Positions 5,839 to 6,509 of a stretch of 6,509 nucleotides of DNA are shown here, piece by piece. The translations under genes and the position numbers were made by a program. Numbering within the stretch: the stretch's first letter is position 1; every line of letters begins with the position of its first letter. The notes below the pieces were generated by a model. It was not told the origin of the DNA, searched no databases, and saw only the letters and a program-made list of their open reading frames with translations. Source of the DNA: Ruminococcaceae bacterium UBA2857. Its GTDB lineage: Bacteria > Bacillota > Clostridia > Oscillospirales > Acutalibacteraceae. The stretch lies in contig DEFH01000050.1 of assembly GCA_002350705.1 (NCBI GenBank), positions 1 to 6,509 on the forward strand. Reading direction: 5' to 3'.

Positions 5839-6453
5839 ATGCAGATATTTGTAAAAACGCTGTCAGAGAAAACCATCACACTTGATGTTGAGCCAAGCGA
5901 CAGCATCGAAAACGTCAAAGCGAAAATTCAGGACAAGGAGGGTATTCCGCCCGAACAGCAGCGTCTTATCTTTGCAGGCAAGCAGCTTGAGGATAACCGC
6001 ACGCTTGCGGATTACAACATCCAAAAGGAAAGCACGCTGCACCTTGTATTGCGTCAACAAGGCGATCAGACAGTTGTTGAGTATGTAGCTGACCCTGTTT
6101 ACACGGTAGTGATTCCCGAAACAGTGACACTGACGGAAAACACTGTTACCAAGCAGATCAAAATTTACGGTGCAACAGAGAACGACGATGTTTTTATCGG
6201 AACCAGTCAGAAAGTTAATGTTGCCCTGTCTGAGAGTACAAACGGCTTCAAGGTCAAGACCGCAGACGGCGACACAGTAGACTACACCGTAAATGGCGAA
6301 AACACTACCGCAGCACTCGCCTCCGTTGCAGAGTGTACAGCCGATGACGGCACAAAGAATACCGACATCACCTTTACAAAGACAGGCACAGCCGCTTATG
6401 CAGGTACATACACAGATACACTTACATTTACCGTATCCCTTGAGGATGCGTAA
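5761..6453 (+). CDS. Secreted ubiquitin fusion protein (signal peptide, ubiquitin, beta-rich surface domain)
   Basis: A 230-aa exported protein. Residues 1-26 are a signal peptide (MKRAGK start, Ala/Ile-rich core, VNA at the cut site). Residues 27-102 are a ubiquitin fold matching human ubiquitin at 66 of 76 positions by eye. Changes (ubiquitin numbering) are T9S, G10E, E16D, T22S, D39E, G53N, S57A, L73Q, R74Q and G76D. Lysines 6, 11, 27, 29, 33, 48 and 63 and the L8/I44/H68/V70 patch are kept. The terminal Gly-Gly is lost, so conjugation by E1 and cleavage by deubiquitinases are not expected. Residues 103-230 form an acidic, Thr-rich beta domain (YTVVIPETVTL near its start, AYAGTYTDTLTFTVS near its end) like those of Firmicute surface proteins. 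There is no LPXTG and no C-terminal helix. The start ATG has AAAGGAG at 5746-5752, 8 nt upstream. Secretion is well supported. The role, such as host-ubiquitin mimicry or binding of ubiquitin receptors, is inferred. Bacteroides fragilis BfUbb is a known but more diverged secreted precedent. Confidence 0.93.
   Translation: MKRAGKIFAAIMAAAIAAGTSISVNAMQIFVKTLSEKTITLDVEPSDSIENVKAKIQDKEGIPPEQQRLIFAGKQLEDNRTLADYNIQKESTLHLVLRQQGDQTVVEYVADPVYTVVIPETVTLTENTVTKQIKIYGATENDDVFIGTSQKVNVALSESTNGFKVKTADGDTVDYTVNGENTTAALASVAECTADDGTKNTDITFTKTGTAAYAGTYTDTLTFTVSLEDA
5839..6066 (+). other. Ubiquitin domain (76 residues, tail RQQGD)
   Basis: The domain runs from MQIFVKTL to LHLVLRQQGD without gaps against eukaryotic ubiquitin. 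The longest unbroken match runs from I23 to P38. Most changes fall at the beta1-beta2 turn (9, 10), at surface sites and in the tail (73, 74, 76). The codons look bacterial and like those of the neighbouring genes, and there is no intron. This suggests old transfer from a eukaryote, or strong selection to stay ubiquitin-like. Confidence 0.95.
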
Positions 6454-6470
6454 ATCATAATCAAATTTTA

Positions 6471-6478
6471 AAAAGGAG
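6471..6478 (+). promoter_or_regulatory. Ribosome binding site for a further gene without a visible start
   Basis: AAAAGGAG lies 17 nt after the ubiquitin-gene stop, which suggests a third gene in the operon. No ATG, GTG or TTG occurs in the remaining 31 bases. An ATC at 6488-6490 sits where the start would be expected (9 nt spacing). The window or contig end may be altered here. Confidence 0.5.
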
Positions 6479-6509
6479 ACAAACACTATCACCAGTTTCC
6501 AAGTTTCAG

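Noticed and set aside
5761..6453. Eukaryotic contamination as the source of ubiquitin
   Set aside because: The gene has a bacterial ribosome binding site, a bacterial signal peptide fused in frame, a bacterial C-terminal domain and an operon neighbour 18 nt upstream, so a eukaryotic fragment is unlikely; read coverage would settle it.
5863..6492. 209-aa minus-strand ORF over the ubiquitin gene, Cys-rich
   Set aside because: Its Cys/Val-rich protein is the antisense of Thr/Ala/Asn codons in a well-supported gene. It has no ribosome binding site or family resemblance.

Overview
The window looks like part of an integrative conjugative element, or its accessory cargo, from a gut or rumen Firmicute (Bacillota, probably Clostridia/Ruminococcus-like). 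The evidence is moderate GC, strong AGGAGG-type ribosome binding sites, GTG/TTG starts, a conjugative coupling protein and a receiver-SARP response regulator of a kind common in that group. The taxonomic call is inference. Every gene lies on the + strand.

Left part (1-1731), conjugation module. This holds the C-terminal portion of a VirD4/TraG-type coupling ATPase. Walker B is present; the Walker A region is absent and replaced by an odd start with a 22-bp tandem repeat. The next gene overlaps it by 4 nt and encodes an 87-aa winged-helix protein.

Middle gap (1732-2182). This non-coding stretch holds three iteron-like GACAGG repeats about two helical turns apart, a 26-bp interrupted palindrome, a 21-codon ORF that may be a remnant of a transfer gene, and a good promoter for the next operon.

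Central part (2183-4937), two-component system. The sensor kinase has an exported beta-helix-like domain with 25-residue repeats, about seven membrane helices and a LytS/YesM-type kinase core. Its partner is a response regulator with a SARP-like winged-helix output domain. The pair is followed by a strong intrinsic terminator.

Right part (4938-6509), surface/secretion operon. A promoter with an exact 10-bp direct repeat at 11-bp period, the arrangement typical of SARP binding sites, precedes a membrane-anchored extracellular protein. Next comes the standout gene: a secreted protein whose mature N-terminus is an almost complete eukaryotic-type ubiquitin (66 of 76 residues identical to human ubiquitin by eye). 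All seven lysines and the L8/I44/H68/V70 surface are kept, but the RLRGG tail has become RQQGD. It is fused to a roughly 128-residue beta-rich extracellular domain. The window ends just after another ribosome binding site.

Working model (inference): the kinase senses a surface or host cue and phosphorylates the SARP-type regulator. The regulator activates the downstream operon, so that a non-conjugatable ubiquitin mimic is secreted or displayed. The neighbouring transfer genes suggest the cassette can move between bacteria.
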